A DNA stretch of 64,000 nucleotides, from positions 113,645 through 177,644 of the forward strand of contig NZ_JADMJN010000007.1 of the NCBI RefSeq assembly GCF_018780565.1, written 5' to 3'. Made by a program: the position numbers and the translations under genes. The first letter of the stretch is position 1; every line of letters begins with the position of its first letter. The notes under the pieces were generated by a model that did not search any database, was not told the DNA's origin, and was given only the letters and a program-made list of their open reading frames with translations. This document shows, piece by piece, positions 47,068-55,668 of this stretch. The DNA comes from Rhodoferax sp. (GTDB taxonomy: Bacteria; Pseudomonadota; Gammaproteobacteria; Burkholderiales; Burkholderiaceae_C).

Positions 47068-48519
47068 TCAAGCAATTGATGCGTTCGCGTCCGAAGCGTC
47101 TCCGTCAGGCTCCTTGGAAGAAGTGGAGAGCGCAAATTCGAGAGCTTCGCTCTCGTTACGGAATGCATAGCGGTGAAGGACTTCTTCCAGTCGATCCAGG
47201 TGTTTGGATCGTTTGTGTGATTCGATGGTCTGAAATTGCACAGCCAGAAGACTTCTAGTCAGTTTGTAAAGCTCGCTGGAAGCTTCGGGATCAACCTCTT
47301 CGGCCACACTTTCCAATAGGTTCAAATCCGTGGTGTCAAGAGGCGCCTGTTCAAGTTCCTTGCCCGGGTAGCTAACGTCAAAGACTTCGGTGTAGATCCG
47401 CGGTACGAGATCTTCTATTTCGCCCTTATCTTCAACCCAAAGACGACGAATCTCGTCCAGCTCTTCAATGGAAATCAGTTCTATCAACTGCGTCCCTTGC
47501 TTCTGGTCAGCGTTACGAACAACCCGTTGTGTCAACAAAAGTTCGCGGAGCAATTTGGCCCGATGTTCCTGCGTATACGGACCATGCACAAGGTCACCAT
47601 GAAAAACGGTTAGCTTGCCGTTCATGCGACGAAAATCCCGCACCGAACGATCCTCGATAGCCAAGTGCTTGTTGCGAAAGTCCAGAATGGGCTGCATCCA
47701 CTGCTTCTGCTCGTCGTTCTGGATCATGGCTTGCATGGACTTGTCTTGCGACACCATGGTACAGACGTAGCACCCGAAGCGACTATCGCCGCAACTTGGG
47801 GTGGATGTGTCAACAACGATCGGGCATTCCGCATCAGGTGTCGCACCACGGTAGATGCTGAACAGTTCTTGGTTGTCAATACCCCAAGGGTTGACCTGTG
47901 TGACCAGGTACTCCCAAACATCGTCGCTAGACCAGCTTTCGATGGGTGGATAGACCCAGACACGAGAAAGACGGGGGTCCTTGTTTTTACTTAGACGAGC
48001 GCGCGTGCTTTCCTTGTACTGATCCATCACTTTGTCCCGCACCTGGCTCTCGCCCCGACGCTGGCCCAACACTAAGATCGCCTCGCCGTTGTTCTCGGAC
48101 AGCTCTTGGATAAACTTCGTCGAAGCGCTAATTTTTAGACGATCAGTGCACCACCGGAACTTGGGTCGTGGTGCCGGATAGCCCCTACCGATTAAATTGA
48201 CCCAAAACCGGTTTTCTACTGATGGCGTGAGCCGGTGCGCAGTGATGGGTAGCCCCTGCTGCTTCGCGGAAATGCCGATCCGCAGCAAGGATGTCTCGAC
48301 CCATGCCGCAATGACCGGATTCTCCACCAGCGTATCCGTGCTGATTACATGAACGGGCTTGACGCGTTGCTCCGGGGAAAGCGATGCAATAGCTGTCCAC
48401 AGCAATTGCAATGACGCTGTCGAATCTTTACCACCGCTGTAACCAACGATCCAGGGGATTGTGTCGGACAGATACAGATCTCGTATCTCATCCACGATTT
48501 GTTCAAAGGGGGTGCTCAT
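47068..48519 (-). CDS. dndC: DNA phosphorothioation sulfurtransferase DndC
   Basis: PAPS-reductase-like enzyme that activates DNA phosphate with ATP and delivers sulfur. The protein has 483 residues. The PP-loop SGGKDSTAS begins at residue 28. Four cysteines in a C-x10-C-x6-C-x2-C pattern (232, 243, 250, 253) should hold the 4Fe-4S cluster, and Cys124 is in FRWCTDRLK. No dndA cysteine desulfurase is nearby, so a housekeeping IscS probably feeds it. It overlaps dndB by 4 bases. Confidence 0.96.
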   Translation of the reverse strand: MSTPFEQIVDEIRDLYLSDTIPWIVGYSGGKDSTASLQLLWTAIASLSPEQRVKPVHVISTDTLVENPVIAAWVETSLLRIGISAKQQGLPITAHRLTPSVENRFWVNLIGRGYPAPRPKFRWCTDRLKISASTKFIQELSENNGEAILVLGQRRGESQVRDKVMDQYKESTRARLSKNKDPRLSRVWVYPPIESWSSDDVWEYLVTQVNPWGIDNQELFSIYRGATPDAECPIVVDTSTPSCGDSRFGCYVCTMVSQDKSMQAMIQNDEQKQWMQPILDFRNKHLAIEDRSVRDFRRMNGKLTVFHGDLVHGPYTQEHRAKLLRELLLTQRVVRNADQKQGTQLIELISIEELDEIRRLWVEDKGEIEDLVPRIYTEVFDVSYPGKELEQAPLDTTDLNLLESVAEEVDPEASSELYKLTRSLLAVQFQTIESHKRSKHLDRLEEVLHRYAFRNESEALEFALSTSSKEPDGDASDANASIA

Positions 48520-49640
48520 ATTCGTTTTCGTTCAGTGCTCCGTCGAGGGCCACGTGCAGACGCCCAAGCGGCTTCGGCTGTACTCTCTTCAGGCGTTAGT
48601 TTGAGACCCAAGACGCGCTTAATCTCGTTGCACGTCAATGTGATGTTTTGGCCTGACTTGGCCATGCCCCCGCCAACCATGGCCCGACCTTCCCATGTGG
48701 CCGCGTTCTTTCGCGACCAATCCACATTTCGAAGGCGTTTGAGACGTTTCGTACGTTCTGCCTCTGGCAACAAATACAAAGCGCGTCCAGCACGCCCCAT
48801 AGCTTGGAGCACGATGGCATGCGAATGAATGAAATCCCTTCGAAGCTCACCCGAGGTCATCTTCGACTGACGCACGTAAGTCCATTCTGGAATTTGATCT
48901 CCGACGGATTCCCAGAACTCCAGACATTTCTTACTGGCGGCTTGGAAGTCTTCCAGCTCCTTCTCGGTCAACAGCTCCGACGTTGCGAAATTGACGGCAC
49001 TCAAAGTGAAAAGTTTGCGCGAACGCGGGGACAACGACGAACGCTCTGTTTCAATCAGATTCTTGAATACTGACGATGTGAGGCTCAGATGTCGCGCAAG
49101 ACTCGCGGCGGCACTTCGATGGTCATAGAGAACGCCCAATGAGGCGGATGGCTTGACAGCGTAACGATTGAGGTCAGCAAACATCTGCTGGCAGCGCTCC
49201 AACCCACGGTCTAAGAAAAATACGACAGCTATCGTTTCCTCACCCAGTTCAGGCGCTGTCTCCAACGCATGAACGATCGCTGCCCGACGGTGCTGTCCGT
49301 CGTTAACAATGAACTTCGCGTCCATGGACACCGTCAACGCACCCATGCGAAAATTAGCCGGACCATCGGCACCCACAGGGTCGAAGCTGATTGTGCCATC
49401 TATGGAAACGGTAATGGCCGAGAAAGTGTAGCTGGCCTTGTTTTCGATGATGTAGCGAGCGATGTCCGGGACGCGCGCTTTGTTCAACGTCCGTTGGGCG
49501 CGCAACTCCGGCACCAGTTCTTCTTCGTCGAAGGAGAACAGGCGCGGCAACAGGCGAAGCGGGCACATGGAGACGTAATATTCACGCCCCGCTTGCACCC
49601 CACGAATCGCCGGAAATACATAAGAAAAAGTTTCAGACAT
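48516..49640 (-). CDS. dndB: DNA phosphorothioation regulator DndB
   Basis: DGQHR-type ATPase that in studied systems tunes phosphorothioation and represses the dnd operon. The protein has 374 residues. The DGQHR motif is at 114-118 (KFIVNDGQHRRAAIV), followed by IAVVFFLDRG. First gene of dndBCDE. Inverted repeats lie directly upstream of its ATG, as expected for an autoregulated operon. It is the best conserved of the two DGQHR proteins in the island. Confidence 0.93.
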   Translation of the reverse strand: MSETFSYVFPAIRGVQAGREYYVSMCPLRLLPRLFSFDEEELVPELRAQRTLNKARVPDIARYIIENKASYTFSAITVSIDGTISFDPVGADGPANFRMGALTVSMDAKFIVNDGQHRRAAIVHALETAPELGEETIAVVFFLDRGLERCQQMFADLNRYAVKPSASLGVLYDHRSAAASLARHLSLTSSVFKNLIETERSSLSPRSRKLFTLSAVNFATSELLTEKELEDFQAASKKCLEFWESVGDQIPEWTYVRQSKMTSGELRRDFIHSHAIVLQAMGRAGRALYLLPEAERTKRLKRLRNVDWSRKNAATWEGRAMVGGGMAKSGQNITLTCNEIKRVLGLKLTPEESTAEAAWASARGPRRSTERKRI

Positions 49641-49693
49641 TGATAGGGAAGTCTATCATGTTTGTATGGTGATACACAAACGTACGCTATCAC
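49641..49693 (-). promoter_or_regulatory. Operator-like inverted repeats before dndB
   Basis: Three overlapping inverted repeats lie within 53 bases upstream of the dndB ATG: TGATAG/CTATCA (49641-49646, 49653-49658), GTTTGT/ACAAAC (49660-49665, 49676-49681) and GTGATA/TATCAC (49669-49674, 49688-49693), plus CGTACG at 49681-49686. The rest of the 312-base gap to the DUF2274 gene (to 49952) shows only a 26-codon unproven reading frame. Confidence 0.6.
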
Positions 49694-49952
49694 AACCAGC
49701 ACATGATCCAACTGCGCACGGAAGGTGACCAAGAGCACCTCTTAAACCGTGCAAATTACTCTCAGCGATCTCGGTCCCCAGCTCAACCAATATCCATAAC
49801 TTCCATGCATCGCCCCCCCGGCTCGCGGGCGTTGCCCCGCATCTCACGCCGAGTAGCGGCCATCCGACTTTGATTACTGGCACCGTCAACAGCTTGCTTC
49901 CCAGGGTTGGTAAGTCCAGTGTTACGGTTGGACAAGTCGGCTGTCTTCAGGC

Positions 49953-50207
49953 TTAGCCGCCCGCCCCCGAGCGCAATCGCGACGCCTTAGCTTTCAGCGC
50001 ATTGAAGCCCCGATCCCGCAGGATGAACAACTCCAGCATATGCGGGATCAGCGCAACGGCGTCGACCGGTTCGCCGTAGGTCTGTGTATGCAGCGCAGCA
50101 TAGCGCTCCAGATCAATCTTCAATGTGGTGGTCAGCGCAATGGTCAGTTTTACAGTCTCGGTCTTCGGCAGTGGCCCCAGCCGCAATTTGTCGACAGGCG
50201 CGTTCAT
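49953..50207 (-). CDS. DUF2274 protein at the end of the trb operon
   Basis: The protein has 84 residues and belongs to DUF2274, small proteins encoded after trbI in integrative elements. TETVKLTIALTTTLKIDLER resembles a ribbon-helix-helix strand and helix, so DNA binding is possible. Its start overlaps trbI by 4 bases. It is the last gene of the mating-pair operon, 312 bases before dndB on the same strand. Confidence 0.8.
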   Translation of the reverse strand: MNAPVDKLRLGPLPKTETVKLTIALTTTLKIDLERYAALHTQTYGEPVDAVALIPHMLELFILRDRGFNALKAKASRLRSGAGG

Positions 50208-51505
50208 TGCGACGCCCCCCTCACAAAGAACAACGGCTGATAAGGCCGCAAAATCAGATCCTTGCTCACCATCACCCGCATCGGAAACCCAGGCCGAATC
50301 GTCAGCGTCGGCTGAATGCTCATATTCCGTTTTGTGATCTCCTGACCAACCTGATTCACCGTGTCCTGCGCGCCCTGGCGCACGGCAATGACCACCTTGC
50401 CATCAGTTCCGCTGCGGTCCGGTGCCGCCAGTTCAGCGCCGACACCAAGCAACGTCGACAGCGCTGCGCCCGCAAGAATCCGGTCCCAGTGCCAATCAAC
50501 ACCATCCTCCAGCCCGGCATAACCCGCCGGATCAATGCCCGGCAAGCGGTCAAGCGCAATCGACGAGGTGTCGGGCAGGATCAACCGCGTCCACACCAGC
50601 AACACCCGCCGCTGCCCGAATGACACCTGACTGTCATAACGCCCAATCAATCTTGACCCCTGCGGAATCAGCAGATAACGCCCCGTGGCCGTGTCGTAGA
50701 CCGCCTCCGTCACATTGGCGATGACCTGCCCCGGCAGGTCAGAGTTGATGCCCGTCACCAGCGCAGCTGGAATGACCGTGCCCGCCATCACCTGGTAAGG
50801 CGAGACCGGCATCTGCAGGCTGGCCGGATTGCGCGTAGCCGTGTCACCCGCATTCGCAACAAAGGCTGCCTTCTGCTCCTGCCGGTTCTGCGCGGCAGTC
50901 GGGTCGGCCTGCTGTGTCGTGGCAGTCGTCGACCCCATCGGATTGAACGGCTGATTGCCCGACATCGATGCGGACGGACTGCCAGCCGCAGCTGAAGTCA
51001 CAGCCGTTGCCGCCTTCGCGCCATTCCCACTGCTGCGGAAGAACACCGTAGAGCGCGCCGCGTCCTCCGCATCACGCAGCTGCGTCAAACGATCCGCATG
51101 TGCTGGATCGTTGTACGCCGCCGATACGTTCGCCTGGCGCTGCCGTTCTGCGCTGAGGATGGCCGGCCCCAGATCACCCGGCAACGGTTCCCCCAAGACA
51201 GGTATGGCGGGTTTGACAGGCACCGGTATCTTCGAATAATCCTTGGGCAACTGGTCCAGACTCTCGGCCCGTGAGACGCGGTCCACGTTGTACAACTCGG
51301 CTGCCGGGTTGCGTTCACGCTTATGCGACTGCAGCGACCACAAAGTACCTCCAAGCACGGCGGCGGCCAGCATGCCCGCGCCAAGCGCCAGCATGCGTCG
51401 GTTCAACCGGACCACTGGACGCGGCGGCGCACGCAAGGTCATGGTGTCTGGATCAACCTTCGGCGGCACCGGCGTGTCAGCCTGCGGTGTGGCGGGCGTA
51501 CTCAT
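50204..51505 (-). CDS. trbI: Conjugal transfer protein TrbI (VirB10-like)
   Basis: Core-complex protein spanning inner to outer membrane in the type IV secretion channel. The protein has 433 residues. A cytosolic N-terminus and one helix (LALGAGMLAAAVLGGTLWSL, about 38-57) are followed by a Pro-rich linker and the VirB10 beta-barrel domain (VMAGTVIPAALVTGINSDLP; YLLIPQGSRLIGRYDSQVSF). It starts 2 bases after trbG. Confidence 0.95.
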   Translation of the reverse strand: MSTPATPQADTPVPPKVDPDTMTLRAPPRPVVRLNRRMLALGAGMLAAAVLGGTLWSLQSHKRERNPAAELYNVDRVSRAESLDQLPKDYSKIPVPVKPAIPVLGEPLPGDLGPAILSAERQRQANVSAAYNDPAHADRLTQLRDAEDAARSTVFFRSSGNGAKAATAVTSAAAGSPSASMSGNQPFNPMGSTTATTQQADPTAAQNRQEQKAAFVANAGDTATRNPASLQMPVSPYQVMAGTVIPAALVTGINSDLPGQVIANVTEAVYDTATGRYLLIPQGSRLIGRYDSQVSFGQRRVLLVWTRLILPDTSSIALDRLPGIDPAGYAGLEDGVDWHWDRILAGAALSTLLGVGAELAAPDRSGTDGKVVIAVRQGAQDTVNQVGQEITKRNMSIQPTLTIRPGFPMRVMVSKDLILRPYQPLFFVRGASQ

Positions 51506-51507
51506 GC

Positions 51508-52521
51508 TCAGTTCCTCCGTGCCGCACTGGCAACCCCATCGGTGCGCTCAATACGCACCATCTGAGCATTGTCTGCGCCGAGTCGCAGTTCGGCAGCACC
51601 AAACAGCCGATCCACCACGTAATACGGTGAACGGAAACGGTAGTTCACCAACTGTCCATCACCCTGCGACCCAATCACGAACAGTGGCGGCAACTCGCCC
51701 TGCGCGATGCCAGTGGGAAACTGAATGTACACCCGCTGCCCGTCATCAAAGGCCCGCAGCGGCTTCCACGGCGGACTGTCGCCCGTGATGGCATAGCGAA
51801 ACTTGATCTGCTCCAGCGACAGGCCGGAATCTACCGACGTGGCCGCTTGAGCCTGCTGCGCCTGCTTCTGCAAGGCCAGCATCCGGTCCTTCGGGTAGTC
51901 CCAGGACACTGAAGCCATCCAGGCCTGCGGCGTTGAGGACAGCTCCAGCAGGTACATGCGCCTGTTCGTAGTGATGACCAGATTGGTCTTCAAACCGGTA
52001 CGCGTGGGTTTCACGAGAACGGTCACGCGCAAATTGGCCCCTGAGCCACTGACCGTATCACCAACCACCCAGCGCACCGTATCTCCAGCCGAAACGGTCA
52101 CGAGTTCCTCGCCCTCCTGCAGCGCGACGACAGTAACCCGGCCCGGGCTTGTGTAGACCTGGTACAGCGCGCCATCGGCGTAGGGCCACACCTGGATGGC
52201 ATTGACGTAGCCCTCCCGGCTGGGTGCCACGCGCGCTTCCAGATTGGCGCGTGCGACACGGACTTTTTCATCGATGGATTCCGGTGCGACCTTCGCCTCA
52301 GCTTCTATTGAGAGCGACTTCAACTGTGCAGGTAGCGCCAGCGGTTCAGACAGCGTCACCACTTCGATAGGCTTGGGTGCGTCCGGCAGCAGTTGCGCGG
52401 CAACGGGCTCATCCAGCGTGATGACGGGCGGCGGCTTGCCGTGCGTGGCGCAGCCGGTGATAGTCGCCAAGGTGACGACCATCACCAACGGCAAAGCGCA
52501 AATACGAATTCGTGTCTTCAT
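51508..52521 (-). CDS. trbG: Conjugal transfer protein TrbG (VirB9-like)
   Basis: Outer-membrane core-complex subunit. The protein has 337 residues. A lipoprotein-like signal ends at the lipobox ITGC near residue 23. The VirB9 domain is visible: YVNAIQVWPYADGALYQVYT early and QIKFRYAITGDSPPWKPLR with FDDGQRVYIQFP late. It overlaps trbF by 4 bases and precedes trbI. Confidence 0.95.
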   Translation of the reverse strand: MKTRIRICALPLVMVVTLATITGCATHGKPPPVITLDEPVAAQLLPDAPKPIEVVTLSEPLALPAQLKSLSIEAEAKVAPESIDEKVRVARANLEARVAPSREGYVNAIQVWPYADGALYQVYTSPGRVTVVALQEGEELVTVSAGDTVRWVVGDTVSGSGANLRVTVLVKPTRTGLKTNLVITTNRRMYLLELSSTPQAWMASVSWDYPKDRMLALQKQAQQAQAATSVDSGLSLEQIKFRYAITGDSPPWKPLRAFDDGQRVYIQFPTGIAQGELPPLFVIGSQGDGQLVNYRFRSPYYVVDRLFGAAELRLGADNAQMVRIERTDGVASAARRN

Positions 52522-53222
52522 GGTTTTACTCCTTGTGTCGCTTCGAGTTCACGGCTCCAGGACAGGCCGTTGACATAAATGCCTAGTGGATTGCGGCGCA
52601 AGCGCTCTTCCGTGCGGGGCGGTTGCAGCACCACCGATACCACCGCTGTCCAGCGCTCGGTGCCCGAGGGCGCACCATTCGCATAACTGCGCTCGATCCA
52701 GCGCATCTGGAACGAAGAATCACTGGCCCGAACCACGCTGGTCACTTCCACCGAGACAGAGTTCTGCCCGATGCGGGCAAACGGATCATTGGCTCGCGCG
52801 TAATCGTTCAGCGTCGCCGCACCCTTGTCCGTGGTGTATTCATAGGCTTCGAGCCAGTTCTGTCGCACCACGATGGGATCGATCGACAGCGAGCGCACGT
52901 CGGTGACAAAGCGCGCCAGGTGATAGGCAATCTGCGCATCATTCGGTTTGTACGGCGTGGCCGCTTCGCCGACTGCACGCACCTGCCCCGCGCTGTCCAC
53001 CTCGACAACATAGGGTGTCACGATGGACTGTGCGGAGCGCCAGACCAGTCCACCGGCCATCAGCAAAGCCAGGCTCAAGCAACCGAAAGCCATTAGCCGC
53101 CAATTCTTGGCCTGCACGCGGGCGCTACCGATGCGGTTGTCCCAGACTTGCGCTGCAGCCTGATACGGGGTGACGGGCTCGGGCGTGTCCGAGTAGCGCA
53201 CCTGGGGTCGTTTGAATAGCAT
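52518..53222 (-). CDS. trbF: Conjugal transfer protein TrbF (VirB8-like)
   Basis: Inner-membrane assembly factor with a periplasmic NTF2-like domain. The protein has 234 residues. One helix (RLMAFGCLSLALLMAGGLVW) lies near residues 42-61. TPYVVEVDSAGQVRAVGEA and WIERSYANGAPSGTERWTAV are typical of TrbF. It follows trbL by 10 bases. Confidence 0.95.
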   Translation of the reverse strand: MLFKRPQVRYSDTPEPVTPYQAAAQVWDNRIGSARVQAKNWRLMAFGCLSLALLMAGGLVWRSAQSIVTPYVVEVDSAGQVRAVGEAATPYKPNDAQIAYHLARFVTDVRSLSIDPIVVRQNWLEAYEYTTDKGAATLNDYARANDPFARIGQNSVSVEVTSVVRASDSSFQMRWIERSYANGAPSGTERWTAVVSVVLQPPRTEERLRRNPLGIYVNGLSWSRELEATQGVKP

Positions 53223-53232
53223 TTAGATCTCC

Positions 53233-54609
53233 TCAATGATTGGAGTCGTCGCGCAGGCTCGGACTGGCACCACCCCCGCCGTGGTCACCAGAGCGCAGGG
53301 TGTGGGCAGCGGTAGATATCCCGTGTGAGAGCCGCTGGTTGCGTTGCAGGCGTTTCGCCCACGCCGGAGCGGGAGGTGGCGTGTCTGGCGTCGTTGCATT
53401 CGCGGCAGTGCTGGCACCCGCGGCTGATACTGGCTCAGCCTCCCCGGCTACCGCCGATGCAACGCGATCCTTGACGGCCTTGGCCCCAGCCGCGACGCGC
53501 TGGCCGACGGCGCTCGCACCCGTCTTCGCCACATTGGCCAGACCCGCACCCGCAGCGCGCACACCACTGCCGCCTGATGCGGCGGCACCTGCCTGGTAGG
53601 CTGACTTCGCACCACTGGCCATCGTGCTTGCGGAGCGAGTGGCACTGGCGCCACCGCCAATGGCAGCACGTGCCGCACCCGGCACCATGCGGGCACCAGC
53701 GGCTACGGCCGCACCGCCTGAGGCAATCGCCGCACCACCTGCCACGACCAGACCCGCGGCACCGAGCGCGGTTCCCGCCGCCGCACCTGCGCCCAACTGC
53801 GGCGCGCCCGATACCAATCCGGTCGCAATGCCAGGACCAAAAATACCCAAACCCAGCAGCGTGAGTGAAGCCAGCATGATGACCAACGCATGGTCAATCG
53901 AAGGTTCCGTTCCTGGTGGTGTCTGGAACTCCGCAAACAAGCCCGAGCCGATGCCAACGATCACGGCCAGCACCAGCACCTTGATCCCCGACGACACCAC
54001 GTTGCCCAGCACCCGCTCGGCCAGAAACGCAGTCTTGTTCCACAAGGCAAAAGGCACTAGCACAAAACCCGCCAGCGTCGTCAGCTTGAACTCGATCAGC
54101 GTCACAAACAGCTGAACCGCCAGCACGAAGAAACTCACAATCACCACCAACCAGGCCAGGAACAGCACGGTGATGACATCCAGGTTGGCGAACACTTCTG
54201 GAAAACCCGTCAGGTCGCTGATCTGCACCATAATGGGCCGTCCCGCATCCACGCCGGCTTGCGCCAGCCGTCCCGGCTGCAGCAACTGCGCCTGGGTCAT
54301 CGACGAACCAGACGCCACCAGTCCAAGTCCTGCAAAGGAACGGAACAGGATGCCTGCCAGATTGTTGAAGTTGCCGATGATGAAAGCAAAGGCGCCGACA
54401 TACAGCACCTTCTTGACCAGCTTGGCGATCACGTCGTCGCCACCCCCACTGGCATGGCTCATAGCCCAGAACAGACCGGCGAGCGTCATGTCAATTCCGA
54501 CCAGCGTGGCAGTCAGAAACGCCACCTCGCCATGCAGCAGGCCAAAACCGGAATCGATGTAGCGTGAGAAGACGTCCAGAAAACGGTCGATGACCGACAG
54601 ATCGTTCAT
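53233..54609 (-). CDS. trbL: Conjugal transfer protein TrbL (VirB6-like)
   Basis: Polytopic inner-membrane channel component. The protein has 458 residues. About six hydrophobic segments occur in the first 270 residues (for example VLFLAWLVVIVSFFVLAVQL). The C-terminal 190 residues are low-complexity Ala/Gly/Ser, common in TrbL. It overlaps the small lipoprotein gene upstream by 4 bases. Confidence 0.93.
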   Translation of the reverse strand: MNDLSVIDRFLDVFSRYIDSGFGLLHGEVAFLTATLVGIDMTLAGLFWAMSHASGGGDDVIAKLVKKVLYVGAFAFIIGNFNNLAGILFRSFAGLGLVASGSSMTQAQLLQPGRLAQAGVDAGRPIMVQISDLTGFPEVFANLDVITVLFLAWLVVIVSFFVLAVQLFVTLIEFKLTTLAGFVLVPFALWNKTAFLAERVLGNVVSSGIKVLVLAVIVGIGSGLFAEFQTPPGTEPSIDHALVIMLASLTLLGLGIFGPGIATGLVSGAPQLGAGAAAGTALGAAGLVVAGGAAIASGGAAVAAGARMVPGAARAAIGGGASATRSASTMASGAKSAYQAGAAASGGSGVRAAGAGLANVAKTGASAVGQRVAAGAKAVKDRVASAVAGEAEPVSAAGASTAANATTPDTPPPAPAWAKRLQRNQRLSHGISTAAHTLRSGDHGGGGASPSLRDDSNH

Positions 54610-54893
54610 GACGGTTCACTCTTGGCTCTGGCCGGTGGCGTCGGTGACGGCACGGGATCGCTTGCATACGGCGACTTGCCACCGCCCATGAAGCGACGCC
54701 GCGTGGCCTCGGACACCGCAGCGCAGACGGCATCCCCCACCTTGGCATGGTCGGCCTTGCATTGGGCTCGAAGTGCTTTCAGGCGCTCAGGATTCGCAAC
54801 CAGTGATTCAACCGTGTCGGTCGGTGCCGATTTTCCACAAGCCGCCATCAGCGATACCGACAACGCAAGCGCAATGATCAGAAGCTGCTTCAT
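54606..54893 (-). CDS. trbK: TrbK/EexN-like entry-exclusion lipoprotein
   Basis: The protein has 95 residues from MKQLLIIALALSVSLMAACG, a lipoprotein signal with the Cys at residue 19. The mature part LVANPERLKALRAQCKADHA then VGDAVCAAVSEATRRRF matches the EexN/TrbK pattern with two conserved Cys. Such proteins block entry of a second copy of the element. It sits between trbJ and trbL, its usual place. Confidence 0.85.
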   Translation of the reverse strand: MKQLLIIALALSVSLMAACGKSAPTDTVESLVANPERLKALRAQCKADHAKVGDAVCAAVSEATRRRFMGGGKSPYASDPVPSPTPPARAKSEPS

Positions 54894-54903
54894 GGTGGTC
54901 CTT

Positions 54904-55668
54904 TTAGTTGCTGTAAAAGTTGACCGTGTACGGGGTGTAAGGCGTGCCCTCCCCCTGGAAGCGCCGACGCACCTCTCGCGCGCGCTCCTGCACCGCCACC
55001 TGCCGCGCCTGCTCCAGGGCGGTGGCACGGTCCTGCGTGATCTGGAGCTGCTGCGCCTGGATGGTTTGGCGCGACTGCAGGGCCAGCAGCTGGTTGGTTG
55101 CCTGCATGGCCTGCAAAGCACCGACGGCGGACTGGCTGCGGTTCACCAGGTCCGTCAGGGTTTGCTCGTCGGATGCAAAGTTCTGCACCGCCTGTGACTG
55201 CACCTTGGTGGCGGTACGCAGCGCTTCCAGCGAATTGCGCCAGCGTTGGCGCGCGTCCAGCGCCATCTGACTGCCGGAGGTGGACGCGGAATATGCATTG
55301 GGGTAGAGCCGGGTAAATTCCGATTCCATCTGCGACACATTGAAAGCCAGGCCCTGAGCCTGCCCGATCAGCTGGTTCGTCGCGGCCAAGGCGGCACGCA
55401 GTTGGGCCAACGCACTGAAGTTCAAGCCCGTCAGGTTCTTGGCCTGATTCATCAGCATCTGCGCCTCGTTCTGCAACTGCCGGATCTGGTTGTTGATCTG
55501 CTCCAGGGTATGGGCGGCCGTCATGATGTTTTGCACCAGGTTCGTCGGATCAAACACGATGTCGCCAACGCCAAAAAGCGCGTGTGCCGGCGGTGCGATG
55601 CCGAGGGCGAGCGCGCCGGCGGCAGCCAGGGCAGCCATGCGGGGTTTGAGGAAAGATGTGCGGTTCAT
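54904..55668 (-). CDS. trbJ: Conjugal transfer protein TrbJ (VirB5-like)
   Basis: Periplasmic or pilus-tip component. The protein has 254 residues. The start MNRTSFLKPRMAALAAAGAL follows GGAGAAATCG, and a signal peptide ends at APPAHA. Gln-rich helical stretches (LEQINNQIRQLQNEAQMLMN) are typical of TrbJ. It overlaps trbE by 4 bases. Confidence 0.93.
   Translation of the reverse strand: MNRTSFLKPRMAALAAAGALALGIAPPAHALFGVGDIVFDPTNLVQNIMTAAHTLEQINNQIRQLQNEAQMLMNQAKNLTGLNFSALAQLRAALAATNQLIGQAQGLAFNVSQMESEFTRLYPNAYSASTSGSQMALDARQRWRNSLEALRTATKVQSQAVQNFASDEQTLTDLVNRSQSAVGALQAMQATNQLLALQSRQTIQAQQLQITQDRATALEQARQVAVQERAREVRRRFQGEGTPYTPYTVNFYSN

Noticed and set aside
49783..49863. 26-codon minus-strand reading frame between DUF2274 and dndB
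   Set aside because: It has a start and a stop but no clear ribosome-binding site or known family; too little support to call a gene.
49656..49889. 77-codon minus-strand open frame upstream of dndB
   Set aside because: It overlaps the repeat-rich dndB control region and shows no family signal.
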